The notes under the pieces are model-generated. The model had not been told where the DNA came from. It saw nothing but the letters and a program-made list of their open reading frames with translations, and ran no database searches. From Leucobacter tardus (GTDB lineage Bacteria; Actinomycetota; Actinomycetes; Actinomycetales; Microbacteriaceae): DNA of 64,000 nt. This document shows positions 15,265-24,530 of the stretch, piece by piece; the stretch's first letter is position 1, and each line of letters starts with the position of its first letter. The DNA is taken from NCBI RefSeq assembly GCF_017583045.1, contig NZ_JAGFBF010000004.1, positions 62,001 through 126,000 on the forward strand. The letters run 5' to 3'. The translations under genes and the position numbers were made by a program.

Positions 15265-17127
15265 GTGACGACGACAATCCTCATCCCCGACCCGAATGAG
15301 CGCGCTCGGGCAGGCCGACGTCGAAAGTCCCGGGGCGGGCGGACGCCGTTCCGCTACCGCTTGCGTCTCTACGCGCAGAACCCAGTGGTCACCATCGGTG
15401 TCCTGGCGCTGATGCTCTTCGCCTACTTGATCGTCGCGCCGATCGTCTCTCTGCTCATCGATAGTGCGGTGGTGCATCGTCAGGACACGGGGATCACGCA
15501 GCAGGACGAGGGGACGCTGACCTCCTACTATCTCTGGCGCGTATTCGCCTCACCACAAGCGGTGAGTATCTTCTGGGACCCGCTGGGCAACACGTTGCTG
15601 ATCGCCGTGTGCAGCATCGTTCTCGCGCTCGTCATCGGTATCTCGGTCGCGTGGCTGATGGTTCGGACGAACATGTGGGGGCGCAAGTGGTTCGCCACCG
15701 CGCTCATCGTGCCCTACATGCTCCCGGCGTGGACGTTCGCCCTGGCGTGGGTCACGATGTTCAAGAACCGCACCACGGGCGGTCAGCCCGGCTGGCTCGA
15801 GAACCTGGGGTTCACGGTGCCGAACTGGATGTCGTACGGGCAGTTCCCGATCATCCTGATCTTCGCGATCCACTTCTCGCCGTTCGTGATCCTCCTCGTC
15901 GGGAACGCACTCAAGCGTTTCGACGCCACACTCGAGGAGTCGTCGCGCCTGCTCGGAGCGTCGCGGGTGCGCACCACGTTCACCATCGTTCTCCCGATCC
16001 TGAGGCCCGCCCTGATTTCGGCCGTGACACTGATCCTCGCCAAAGTGCTCGGGGAGTTCGGGGTGGCCTATGTGCTCGGACTGCCGGTGAACATGAATGT
16101 GCTCGCCACGAGTCTGTACCGCAACATCTACAGCGACCAGAGCGGATCAGCGGCGGTCTTGGTGGCGGTCATCGTGCTCATCGGCGCGATCTCGCTGTGG
16201 GTCGACATGCACTTCTTGCGCGAGGCGAAGCGGTTCGTGACCATCTCGGGGAAGAGCGGAGCCAGCAATGCGGTCACCGAACTGCGTTCATCTCGGATCT
16301 TGGCCACACTGTCATGCACCGTCCTGTTCCTGGTGAGCGTCGCCATTCCGATCCTGGTGCTCGCGCTCTCGACGGTGATGCGTCAGCCGGGCATCTTCCG
16401 TTCCGAGAACTTCACGCTCGCGTTCTGGACGGGCCGGGATCTGCCGACGATCGGGTTCCCCGATGGCGTCCTGTTCAACGAAGAAGTCTGGGGTGCCGCC
16501 TGGAACAGCGTGTGGATCGTCGGGCTCGCGGCGACGATGGCCGGCATCATGGGTCTCATCGTCGGATACGTGGTGGTGCGCTCGCCGTCGAGGTTTGTCT
16601 CCGGGGCACTCAGGCAGATGGTGTTCTTCCCGTATCTCGTCCCCGGTATCGCGTTCGCGGTGGCGTACTTGTCGCTCTTCTCGGTGCAGCGGGGGCCCGT
16701 CCCCGCGCTGTACGGAACGGCGGCGATCCTGGTGCTCATCTATTTCACCGAGCAGATGCCGTTCGCGTCTCGGGCGGGGATCTCGTCGATGATGCAGCTC
16801 GGATCCGACCCGGAAGAAGCGGCGCAGATGTCCGGCGCCGGTTGGTGGCGTCGGTTCTTCACTGTCGTGCTGCCGATCCAGAAGGGCGCGCTCGCGACGG
16901 GAATGGTGATGGCGTTCATCTCGGGCATCAAGAGCTTGTCGCTCGTGGTGATTCTCGCCGTGCCGGGGATGGACGTGCTGACCACGCTATCAATCCGTCT
17001 CCTCGACATCGGCTATTCGCAGGCGGGGAACGCAGTCGTGCTGCTTGTCGCGGCGATCGCGTTCATCGGCACCTACAGCGTGCAAAAGATCATGAAGACT
17101 GACCTGGCTCAGGGAATCGGAGGCTGA
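15265..17127 (+). CDS. ABC transporter permease, fused two-domain (FbpB/AfuB type)
   Basis: A 620-residue membrane protein made of two permease halves. Each half has an EAA loop: EESSRLLGASRVRTTFTIV near residue 230 and EEAAQMSGAGWWRRFFTVV near residue 515. Fused permeases of this kind serve Fe3+ (FbpB), hexose phosphate (AfuB) and some phosphonate importers. The start is GTG at 15265, after AAAGGTG. It is first in an operon with the ATPase, an inositol-phosphatase-family enzyme and a binding protein. The phosphatase makes a phosphorylated organic substrate more likely than iron. A database name of iron transporter should be treated with care. Confidence 0.85.
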   Translation: MTTTILIPDPNERARAGRRRKSRGGRTPFRYRLRLYAQNPVVTIGVLALMLFAYLIVAPIVSLLIDSAVVHRQDTGITQQDEGTLTSYYLWRVFASPQAVSIFWDPLGNTLLIAVCSIVLALVIGISVAWLMVRTNMWGRKWFATALIVPYMLPAWTFALAWVTMFKNRTTGGQPGWLENLGFTVPNWMSYGQFPIILIFAIHFSPFVILLVGNALKRFDATLEESSRLLGASRVRTTFTIVLPILRPALISAVTLILAKVLGEFGVAYVLGLPVNMNVLATSLYRNIYSDQSGSAAVLVAVIVLIGAISLWVDMHFLREAKRFVTISGKSGASNAVTELRSSRILATLSCTVLFLVSVAIPILVLALSTVMRQPGIFRSENFTLAFWTGRDLPTIGFPDGVLFNEEVWGAAWNSVWIVGLAATMAGIMGLIVGYVVVRSPSRFVSGALRQMVFFPYLVPGIAFAVAYLSLFSVQRGPVPALYGTAAILVLIYFTEQMPFASRAGISSMMQLGSDPEEAAQMSGAGWWRRFFTVVLPIQKGALATGMVMAFISGIKSLSLVVILAVPGMDVLTTLSIRLLDIGYSQAGNAVVLLVAAIAFIGTYSVQKIMKTDLAQGIGG

Positions 17128-17129
17128 CC

Positions 17130-18230
17130 ATGCCCACCATCACGCTCGACAACGTCGAGAAGAACTACGGGGGAGAGACGAACGCGGTGGAAGGGCTCGA
17201 CTTGACCATCAACGACGGAGACTTCATGTGTCTCTTGGGCCCTTCCGGGTGCGGGAAGACCACGACCGTCCGCATGATCGCCGGCCTCGAGAACATCACT
17301 GACGGCAGCATTCGGATCGGCGACCGCGTGGTCGATGAGCCGAGCGCTCAGACCTTCGTGGCTCCCGAAAAACGCGACATCGGCTTGGTGTTCCAGAACT
17401 ACGCGCTCTGGCCGCACCTGAGCGTCGCTGACAACGTCGATTACGGTTTGAAGCTGCGCAAGCTGCCGAAGACGGAGCGCACGGAACGAGTGGCCCGGAT
17501 GACGGAGAAGCTGGGCATCGCGCCGTACCGGGACCGCTACCCCTCACAGCTCTCCGGTGGGCAGCAGCAGCGCGTGGCGCTCGCACGCATGCTGGCGGTG
17601 AATCCGCAACTGATGCTGTTGGACGAGCCGCTGTCGAACCTCGATTCCCGGTTGCGTCTCGAGATGCGAGCGGAGCTGAAGCGCATTCACGCCGAGTTCA
17701 ACGCCACGGTCGTGTTCGTGACTCACGATCAGTGGGAGGCGATGACGCTGGCCACGCGAGTGGCCGTCATGAATCAGGGGGTGCTGCAACAGGTCGGCTC
17801 GCCCATGGATATCTATGACCGGCCCGTGAACCGCTTCGTCGCGAACTTTCTGGGGGTCCCCCCGATGAACTTCGTCGAGATGACGGAGGCAAGCCCGCAG
17901 CGGGAATCGGTTGTCGCATTCCTCGGTCGCCGCGTGCCGGCTCTTGATGAGATCGGGTCGATCGGTGTCAGGCCGGAGTCGCTGATCATCGAGCCGTCCG
18001 GGACGACATCTGCGTCCGAGCATCTGGTGCTTCCCGGTCGGATCGAATCGGTGATGCCCACCGGTGGCAGCTGGACCGTGGAGACGGCCGTGGGAACGCA
18101 ACGCGTCTACGCGACGACGCTGCAGCGCGGTGCGCTCCACACCGGGGACGACGTCGATCTCGTCGCCCAGGCAGCGAGCGTGCACGTCTTCGATCGCAAC
18201 GAACAACGAGTAAAGGTGGACCAGTCATGA
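17130..18230 (+). CDS. ABC transporter ATP-binding protein (FbpC/AfuC/UgpC type)
   Basis: A 366-residue ATPase that drives the permease encoded just upstream (two-base gap). Walker A GPSGCGKTT is at residues 37-45, the Q-loop is VFQNYALWPH, the signature is LSGGQQQRVAL, Walker B is LMLLDEPLSNLD and the switch is THDQWEAM. A C-terminal TOBE-like domain of about 120 residues may sense ligand or state. Membership is in the carbohydrate/iron-uptake (CUT1/FeT) ATPase group. The stop overlaps the next start by ATGA, showing translational coupling to the phosphatase. Confidence 0.9.
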   Translation: MPTITLDNVEKNYGGETNAVEGLDLTINDGDFMCLLGPSGCGKTTTVRMIAGLENITDGSIRIGDRVVDEPSAQTFVAPEKRDIGLVFQNYALWPHLSVADNVDYGLKLRKLPKTERTERVARMTEKLGIAPYRDRYPSQLSGGQQQRVALARMLAVNPQLMLLDEPLSNLDSRLRLEMRAELKRIHAEFNATVVFVTHDQWEAMTLATRVAVMNQGVLQQVGSPMDIYDRPVNRFVANFLGVPPMNFVEMTEASPQRESVVAFLGRRVPALDEIGSIGVRPESLIIEPSGTTSASEHLVLPGRIESVMPTGGSWTVETAVGTQRVYATTLQRGALHTGDDVDLVAQAASVHVFDRNEQRVKVDQS

Positions 18231-19069
18231 CCGATATCCGTACTCTCTCCGACTTCACGAAGCGGATCGCGCTCGAGGCGGGAGGCATTGCCATGGAGGG
18301 CTTCCGCTATCGCGACCTCGGGATCGACCTGAAGAAGGACTTCCACGACATGGTCACCCAGTACGACCGTGCCTGTGAAACGCACATCCGGAGCGAGATC
18401 CTGAAGTACTACCCCGACTCGACCATCGTGGGAGAGGAGGAGGGGTCGACGACGGGTACCGGGAGTCTGGCCTGGCATATCGATCCCATCGACGGGACCG
18501 CGAATTTCGCGCGCGGCGTCGCGATGTGGGCAGTCAGTATCGGCGTGATGCTCGACGGAGAGCCGGTGGTCGGGGTGGTCTACGACCCGCCGAACGACCA
18601 CCTCTTCTGGGCTGACGATCGGGGCGCCTTCCTCGGTGACGAACCCATGCGCAGTTGGGGCTTTACCGAACCCGCTCAAGCGACCGTCGTCTTGAATTTT
18701 CCCCTGCCCCGAGATCTCGTCCATTTTCCGGACTTGGCGCTCAGACAGTTCGCCGAGGCGACCGAACAGTTCGCCCAGGTGCGCGCGCTCGGAAGCAGCT
18801 GCATCTCGTTGTGCTGGGTAGCCGCCGGGTGGGTCGACGCAACCATCTCATTCGAGGCGAACTCGTGGGACGTCGCCGCCTCGGCGTACATCATTCGTCA
18901 GGCGGGCGGAACGTACCTCACGTACGCCGATGGCGAGCCTCAGCCGCACCACCGCGACTACGAGAACCCCCATTACTATGCGGCGACGCCCGGCGGGAAC
19001 TTCGAAGTGCTGCACGAAATCATGCGCACCCAGAGCCAGCGTCCGATGCCGGCGACCGCCGCAGCGTGA
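18227..19069 (+). CDS. Inositol monophosphatase family protein (transport operon)
   Basis: A 280-residue Mg2+-dependent phosphatase. The metal site is seen as Glu70-Glu71 in VGEEEG and DPIDGT at residues 86-91, with SWDVAAS near residue 210 completing it. Substrates in the family include inositol phosphates, histidinol phosphate, PAP and fructose bisphosphate. Translational coupling to the importer ATPase and the downstream inositol dehydrogenase argue that it dephosphorylates the imported compound, possibly inositol phosphate. The enzyme carries no signal peptide, so it acts inside the cell. It is related to the second copy at 40816. Confidence 0.85.
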   Translation: MTDIRTLSDFTKRIALEAGGIAMEGFRYRDLGIDLKKDFHDMVTQYDRACETHIRSEILKYYPDSTIVGEEEGSTTGTGSLAWHIDPIDGTANFARGVAMWAVSIGVMLDGEPVVGVVYDPPNDHLFWADDRGAFLGDEPMRSWGFTEPAQATVVLNFPLPRDLVHFPDLALRQFAEATEQFAQVRALGSSCISLCWVAAGWVDATISFEANSWDVAASAYIIRQAGGTYLTYADGEPQPHHRDYENPHYYAATPGGNFEVLHEIMRTQSQRPMPATAAA

Positions 19070-19107
19070 CCGCAGCGAACCAGAAGCACAGAGACAGGAG
19101 CTCAACG

Positions 19108-20298
19108 ATGAGACAGCAGATCACGCACCGAGCCGTCGGAGTGGCGGCGCTGACAATCGCATTCGGACTCGGCATCAGCGCGTGCGCCCCTCCAGGAGTG
19201 GCGGAAGGTGAGGCGCAGGAAGATGTTCGCGGCGAGGTCGAACTCCAGGCGGACGAAACGGCCGAGGGGTTCGACCTCGAAGCCTTGGTTGAGGCCGCAC
19301 AGCAGGAAGGGCCGATCACGATCTACGACGAGACCGGAAAAGTCACGCAGATCGCTGAAGCCTTCACTGAGAAGTACGGTATCGATGCGGAAGGCGTCAA
19401 AATCGAGACGAACGCCATCGACAAGGTGAAGCGCGAGAGCGCGTCGGGCAACATCATCGCCGACATTCTGGCGATCTCCGAACCGCCCGCGGTGTATACG
19501 GAGCTGCTCCGTGACGAGGTGCTCACTAACTGGGTGCCGGGAGACGTGTACGACCAGTTGCCCGAAGAAGCACGGTATCCCTACCTGACCAGCGGAAACT
19601 GGCTCTGGTGGAGCTACAACACCGAGGCATACGGCGACACGTGCCCGGTGAGCAATATCTGGGAGCTCACCGATGAGGAGTGGACGGGGAAGGTCGCGAT
19701 CCCCGATCCCGAGGCGCGCGCCATGTACACGAACATCTGGAACCAGTCGGCGCGCGATCACGCAGACGCATGGGAGGACGCATACGAGAAGCTGTACGGG
19801 GAACCTTTGGAAACTGACGAAGAGACGGCGTTCCACGAGTGGCTCAAGCGACTTGCGCAGAACTCACCTGCAGTGTTCAAGAGCGATGAAGAGGTCTCCG
19901 AAGCGGTGGGTGCGCCTGGTCAAGAGGATGCGCCGATCGGACAGATGGCGGCGGCGAAGTACCGCAACAACGATGAGAAGGGGTACCAACTCGCCCCCTG
20001 CACCGGTCTCGATCCGTACGTTGCGGGACCGATGCCGCAGACCATGGGGTACGTCACCCAGACGGAGAGCCCGAATGCCGCGAAGCTGTACATCCACTTC
20101 GCGACTTCACAGGAGGGGATGGAGTTCATCATGCCCGACGGCAAGCGCTCCTACGACCCTCGAGTCGTCGCTCCTGAGGACGCGCACGAGCTCGATCCCC
20201 TCATCTCTGCCGAGGTCCAACCGTTCAGTACGTCATACATGGAGGATGACTTCATGAAGACCGTGTCCTGGCAGGATTTTTGGCGCTCGAGTCGCTGA
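19108..20298 (+). CDS. ABC transporter substrate-binding lipoprotein (FbpA/AfuA-like)
   Basis: A 396-residue extracellular binding protein. The start is ATG at 19108 after CAGGAGCTCAACG; a longer open frame overlaps the phosphatase gene and is not used. A signal peptide ends in the lipobox ISAC with Cys near residue 28, so the protein is anchored in the membrane. About 45 acidic residues follow before the folded part. The fold type is that of the iron/organophosphate binding proteins; AfuA homologues bind hexose phosphates. It ends the ABC operon and is followed by a strong hairpin at 20308. The ligand is inferred only from context. Confidence 0.82.
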   Translation: MRQQITHRAVGVAALTIAFGLGISACAPPGVAEGEAQEDVRGEVELQADETAEGFDLEALVEAAQQEGPITIYDETGKVTQIAEAFTEKYGIDAEGVKIETNAIDKVKRESASGNIIADILAISEPPAVYTELLRDEVLTNWVPGDVYDQLPEEARYPYLTSGNWLWWSYNTEAYGDTCPVSNIWELTDEEWTGKVAIPDPEARAMYTNIWNQSARDHADAWEDAYEKLYGEPLETDEETAFHEWLKRLAQNSPAVFKSDEEVSEAVGAPGQEDAPIGQMAAAKYRNNDEKGYQLAPCTGLDPYVAGPMPQTMGYVTQTESPNAAKLYIHFATSQEGMEFIMPDGKRSYDPRVVAPEDAHELDPLISAEVQPFSTSYMEDDFMKTVSWQDFWRSSR

Positions 20299-20307
20299 CA
20301 CAGAGTT

Positions 20308-20356
20308 CCCATGCTCGTGGGGTCGGGCCTCACTCCCTCGACCCCACTAGCATGGG
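20308..20356 (+). terminator. Hairpin after the ABC operon
   Basis: Arms of 18 bases (20308-20325 and 20339-20356) with one mismatch (C20316/T20348) and a 13-base loop. It begins nine bases after the binding-protein stop and ends before the GntR ribosome site. There is no T-run, as often in high-GC actinobacteria. Confidence 0.65.
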
Positions 20357-20397
20357 TGCACACTCGGCGATCGACCGAGCCCGGGGGAGGAGTCGCA

Positions 20398-21168
20398 GTG
20401 CGCGTACCTTTCGCTCAGGCCTTCTCGCCGGTGGACCGGTCGTCGTCGATCCCGCTGAATACGCAGATCGTGTTCCAGATCGACGAGGCGGTGAGATTGG
20501 GACGAGTGCAACGCGGCGACCTCCTTCCGTCTGAAGAGGAACTGTGCGCGGGATTCGAGGTTGCGCGGTCGACATTGCGCCGAGCCCTCGCCCAGATGGA
20601 GTCGACCGGAGTCGTCACGCGCGAGCGGGGACGCGGGAAGGGAACACGCATCGAGACCGTGGCGCCGATCCCGCGAACACCGGGCACTTTCGACACCGTC
20701 TACGAGATGATCGCGGCGTCTGCACGGAAGCCGATCACGAGACTGTTGGCGTTCGAGCCCCTCGTCGTCGACGAGGAGTTCTCGGTTACGGCCGGATTCC
20801 CGGTGGGCGCGCACATCGTGCACATCCTTCGGCATCGGAGCGCGAATGATGTTCCGATCGCCGCTCTTGAGAATTGGATCCTCGCAACCCACGTTCCGTT
20901 CGCATCCCAACGACTCGAGCGGGAGAGCATGGAAGTACTGCTGCGAGAGAGCGGCGTGAGAATTCGATACGCCGAGTTCGAGTTCCGACCGGCGCTCGCG
21001 GGCGCGCACGCCGCGTTCTTCGGGGTCGACGCGACCGTACCGGTGATCAACGAGGTTCGCCGTTCGTTCGATGCCGGCGGGCAGTACGAGTACTCGTTCC
21101 ACTACAGTCACCCGGAGAACGAACGCGTCGGAGGGCGGTCGACTCCGCCGCCGCGGGGGAGCGAGTGA
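20398..21168 (+). CDS. GntR family regulator with UTRA domain
   Basis: A 256-residue regulator of the HutC/FarR group. The winged helix-turn-helix is RGDLLPSEEELCAGFEVARST followed by a GVVTRERGRGKGT wing. The C-terminal half (from about residue 100, VYEMIAASARKP onward) is a UTRA ligand domain, which in relatives binds sugar phosphates, histidine intermediates or similar small acids. The start is GTG at 20398 with GGAGGAG five bases before it; the open frame further upstream lies in the terminator hairpin. It stands between the ABC/phosphatase operon and an inositol dehydrogenase, which are its likely targets. Confidence 0.88.
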   Translation: MRVPFAQAFSPVDRSSSIPLNTQIVFQIDEAVRLGRVQRGDLLPSEEELCAGFEVARSTLRRALAQMESTGVVTRERGRGKGTRIETVAPIPRTPGTFDTVYEMIAASARKPITRLLAFEPLVVDEEFSVTAGFPVGAHIVHILRHRSANDVPIAALENWILATHVPFASQRLERESMEVLLRESGVRIRYAEFEFRPALAGAHAAFFGVDATVPVINEVRRSFDAGGQYEYSFHYSHPENERVGGRSTPPPRGSE

Positions 21169-21267
21169 ACACGGTCTGGCAGATGACACACCGGTGCGGT
21201 ACGCTCGCAGTGTTTGTCCTATCATTCTGACGGGCAACCCATCCTCTGGACGTGAAGGACATGTGCA

Positions 21268-22278
21268 ATGACGCAGCACCCCGTTCGTTTCGGTCTCCTC
21301 GGATCCGGCCGCATCGGTCAGGTCCACGCGGCGAGCATGGCCGCGAACCCCTCCGCGGAGCTCGCGTGGGTGGCGGACCCGTTCATCAACGGCGCTCGTG
21401 ATCTGGCGTCCCGGTTCGGCGGGCGGGCAACCGAGAATGCTCACGAGGTGCTCGCTTCGGGCGAGGTCGACGCGATCCTGATCGCGTCCCCGACCCCGAC
21501 CCACGTCGAACTCATCGAGGCTGCGGTGGATCGCGGCCTTCCCGTCCTCTGCGAGAAGCCGATCGACCTCGATCTCGCGAGGGTCGATGACCTGCGCCCG
21601 AAAGTGCGAGCGAGCGGCGTGCCCGTGGCGCTCGGCTTCAACCGACGTTTCGATCCGGCCTTCGCCGAGGCCCGCGGTCGCGTGCAGGCGGGGGAGATCG
21701 GCGCGCTCGAACAGCTCTCCATCATCAGTCGGGATCCGGCGGCACCGCCCGCGGACTACATCGCCGTCTCCGGCGGGATCTTCCGCGATATGACGATCCA
21801 CGATTTCGATATGGCACGGTTCTTCGTCGGAGACGTCGTCGAGGTCACCGCAGTCGGAGCCAGGCTCTTCGATGCGGGTGCCAAGGCCTACGGAGACTTC
21901 GACACCGCTGTGACGACGCTGCGATCTGCGGACGGCGCTGTTGTGACGATCACCAACTCCCGACACAGCGCGATCGGCTACGACCAGCGCATCGAGGCGT
22001 TCGGTGCGCTCGGGTCGTTGAACGTCGGGAATGCGCCGTCGAGCCTCGTGCAGCACTCCGATACCGTGCGCGTCGGGGCGCAGTCCCCGCACCCGGCCTT
22101 CTTCCTCGAGCGGTACACCGAGGCGTACGCGCTCGAACTCGCAGAGTTTCTGCGGCTCGTCCGCGGGGAGCCCTCGACGAGCCCCACGTTCGAGGACGGC
22201 CGCGCGGCGCTCGTGCTCGCCGACGCGGCGCAGCGCTCGGCCGAGGAGGGCGTCGCGGTGAGTGTCGCCCTCGCGTAG
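21268..22278 (+). CDS. iolG: Inositol 2-dehydrogenase IolG
   Basis: A 336-residue NAD-dependent dehydrogenase that oxidises myo-inositol (or a close isomer) to 2-inosose. It is the most canonical IolG of the window: GSGRIGQVHA at residues 12-21, CEKPIDLD, GFNRRFDPAF, and DMTIHDFDMARF with the catalytic Asp/His. Length matches characterised IolG proteins. It follows the GntR gene by 99 bases; TGTCCTATCA at 21215-21224 in the gap is one base off the IolR-like motif. With the phosphatase upstream it would complete uptake, dephosphorylation and oxidation. Confidence 0.88.
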   Translation: MTQHPVRFGLLGSGRIGQVHAASMAANPSAELAWVADPFINGARDLASRFGGRATENAHEVLASGEVDAILIASPTPTHVELIEAAVDRGLPVLCEKPIDLDLARVDDLRPKVRASGVPVALGFNRRFDPAFAEARGRVQAGEIGALEQLSIISRDPAAPPADYIAVSGGIFRDMTIHDFDMARFFVGDVVEVTAVGARLFDAGAKAYGDFDTAVTTLRSADGAVVTITNSRHSAIGYDQRIEAFGALGSLNVGNAPSSLVQHSDTVRVGAQSPHPAFFLERYTEAYALELAEFLRLVRGEPSTSPTFEDGRAALVLADAAQRSAEEGVAVSVALA

Positions 22279-22311
22279 GTGAGGGAAGCGCACCTGCTAC
22301 CATCATCTGGC

Positions 22312-22413
22312 ATGACGGAAACCCAGGGCATCGCCGCGATCCGCGGCACCGCTGGGTACGCCAATGATTCCTGGACACCGGCGGCCATCGGCTGGTGGGG
22401 GAGAGAGCCGTAG
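22312..22413 (+). other. Structured leader with a 33-codon ORF before the BCCT gene
   Basis: The region can form two hairpins: CCCAG (22325-22329) pairing with CTGGG around an inner GCCGCG-ATC-CGCGGC stem, and CACC...GGTG with an inner GCC/GGC pairing just after. ATG at 22312 opens a 33-residue frame ending at 22413 (TAG), rich in Gly and Trp (end WGREP). It lies 58 bases before the BCCT start. It may be a cis-regulatory RNA or leader peptide. I could not match it to a known riboswitch. Confidence 0.35.
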
Positions 22414-22471
22414 CGACCCGCTGCGCAGACTCCATCCACCCTCCATTCGATGTCGAGAGGCCGACCCCGTC

Positions 22472-24511
22472 ATGCCCGAAGATCGTCCGTCCACGCCCGA
22501 TCGAGAATCCCATCCGAGAGCAGATCGACCGCAGCGACCCGGGATTCCGTTCGCCGGACTCGACTACCAGCGGCCGGACCTGCAGGACTCCGAGTACCCG
22601 CACAACATCCACCCGGCGCTCGTGCCGGGGATCGCGATCGACGAGCAGCGACGCGATTACCGCATCGGCAAGTTCGTCTTCTCCGTCGCCGGAATCCTGA
22701 CGGTCGCCTTCGTGATCTGGGGTGTCGTCAGTCCCGAGAGCGTCGCATCCGTCGCGCAGGTGGCGTTCGATTGGGCGACCGGCAATCTCGGCTGGTTGTT
22801 CAACGCGATCGCGACCGTCGTGCTGGTGGCGCTCCTCATCATGGCGTTCTCCTCCTACGGCAAGATCAAGCTTGGGAAGGACGACGAGAAGGTCGAGTTC
22901 AGCACGTTCGCGTGGGTGGCGATGCTGTTCGCCGCCGGCATCGGCATCGGCGTCCTGTTCTTCGGCCCCTCCGAGCCGCTCACCTACTTCACCTCGCCGC
23001 CTCCGCTCACCCACGAGGCGGAATCGACCGAGGCGCTGCACCGGGCGATGGCGCAGACGTACTTCCACTGGGGATTCCATGCCTGGGCGATGTACGCGCT
23101 CGTCGGCGGCTCGATCGCCTATGCCGCGTACCGGCGCGGACGCTCGCTCCTCATGTCATCCGTCTTCCGCACGCTCTTCGGCGAGCGCGCCACCGACGGG
23201 TTCGCCGGCAAGCTGGTCGACGTGTTCGCGATCGTCGCGACGCTCTTCGGCACGGCGGCTGCGCTCGGCATCGCCGCGATGCAGATCGGCACCGGCGTGA
23301 GCATCGTCACCGACGCCGGGCCGCTGACGAACAATATGCTCGTCGTCGTCATCGCGATCCTCACGGTCGGCTTCATCGTCTCAGCGGTCTCCGGCGTCTC
23401 GCGCGGCATCCGCTACCTGTCGAGCATCAACATCGTGCTCACCGTCGGCATCGTCGCGCTGGTCCTGTTCCTCGGGCCCACGCTGTTCCTCATGAACCTC
23501 CTCCCGTCGGGCCTCATGGAGTACTTCGGGTCGATGTTCGACATGATGGGCCGCTCCCTCTCGTGGGGCGCGGAGACGCAGGAGTTCCAATCGATCTGGA
23601 CGGTCTACTACTGGGCGTGGTGGATCTCGTGGTCGCCCTTCGTCGGCACGTTCATCGCGCGCATCTCCCGCGGGCGGAGCATCCGCCAGTTCATTCTCGG
23701 CACGATCTTCATCCCGTCGTCGCTGCTCTTCGTCGCCTACGGCGTCATGGGTGGCACCTCCATCTGGATGTACCGCGAGGGAAAGCCCGGTTTCTCCGCC
23801 GACATGGCGCCGCCAGAGGTGTTCTTCACACTGATCGACAACCTGCCGTACGTGGAGTGGCTGCCGTTCGTGGTGATCCTCGTGCTGGCCATTTTCTTCA
23901 TCACCTCGGCCGATTCCGCATCGGTCGTCATGGGCATGCTCACGACGCGGGGGGATCAATCGCCGAGCCGCTGGGTCGTGATCTTCTGGGGCCTCGTGAT
24001 GTCGGGGATCGCCGTTGTCATGCTGCTGCTCGGCGACGCGACCGCGCTCGAAGGGCTGCAGCAGCTCGTCATCGTGACGGCGGTACCGTTCGCGATCATC
24101 ATGATCCTCATCATCATCGCCTGGTTCAAAGACCTGAGGACCGACCCCTATACGCTCCGCCACCACTACGCAGACAACGCCATGCGTAACGCCGTGGTCG
24201 AGGGCGTGGACCGCTACGGAGACGACTTCGCCCTGCAGGTGGTCGAAACGAAGCCCGGCGAGGGGGCCGGAGCGGACGTCGACTCGCACGATGAGATCTA
24301 CACCTCCTGGTATCAGCGGACCAACGAGGACGGCGAGCCGGTGGGGTACGACTTCGAGACCAACACCTGGGAGGACGGCTACGACCCCGAGACGGGGGAG
24401 ATCACCGCGATCACCGGCGAGGACGGCCGGAAGCCCGACGAGGACGACCGGAAGACCGGAGAGGAACGCACGCCAGGCGAGGAACGGAAGTCTGGTGACG
24501 AATCGGCGTGA
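22472..24511 (+). CDS. BCCT family betaine/choline/carnitine transporter
   Basis: Membrane protein of 679 residues with about 12 segments. The family signature YYWAWWISWSPFVGTFIARISRGRS-like stretch with its Trp residues (substrate aromatic box) is present in the middle. The N-terminal 80 residues are hydrophilic; the last 120 are an acidic and basic tail with repeated GEE/ERK units, comparable to the regulatory tails of BetP-type carriers. The start is ATG at 22472 (MPEDRPSTPDR); the open frame upstream overlaps the leader. It probably imports glycine betaine, choline or choline-O-sulfate, since a choline sulfatase is encoded nearby. Confidence 0.88.
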   Translation: MPEDRPSTPDRESHPRADRPQRPGIPFAGLDYQRPDLQDSEYPHNIHPALVPGIAIDEQRRDYRIGKFVFSVAGILTVAFVIWGVVSPESVASVAQVAFDWATGNLGWLFNAIATVVLVALLIMAFSSYGKIKLGKDDEKVEFSTFAWVAMLFAAGIGIGVLFFGPSEPLTYFTSPPPLTHEAESTEALHRAMAQTYFHWGFHAWAMYALVGGSIAYAAYRRGRSLLMSSVFRTLFGERATDGFAGKLVDVFAIVATLFGTAAALGIAAMQIGTGVSIVTDAGPLTNNMLVVVIAILTVGFIVSAVSGVSRGIRYLSSINIVLTVGIVALVLFLGPTLFLMNLLPSGLMEYFGSMFDMMGRSLSWGAETQEFQSIWTVYYWAWWISWSPFVGTFIARISRGRSIRQFILGTIFIPSSLLFVAYGVMGGTSIWMYREGKPGFSADMAPPEVFFTLIDNLPYVEWLPFVVILVLAIFFITSADSASVVMGMLTTRGDQSPSRWVVIFWGLVMSGIAVVMLLLGDATALEGLQQLVIVTAVPFAIIMILIIIAWFKDLRTDPYTLRHHYADNAMRNAVVEGVDRYGDDFALQVVETKPGEGAGADVDSHDEIYTSWYQRTNEDGEPVGYDFETNTWEDGYDPETGEITAITGEDGRKPDEDDRKTGEERTPGEERKSGDESA

Positions 24512-24530
24512 GCCCGGGATCGGTTCGCCG

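Noticed and set aside
15265..20298. Iron(III) importer
   Set aside because: The protein families allow it, but the phosphatase inside the operon, the UTRA regulator and the IolG gene fit a phosphorylated organic substrate better. I keep iron as an unlikely option.
22312..22413. Assignment to a known riboswitch class (glycine, c-di-AMP, guanidine)
   Set aside because: None of their conserved core sequences that I remember is present; only generic stems can be shown.
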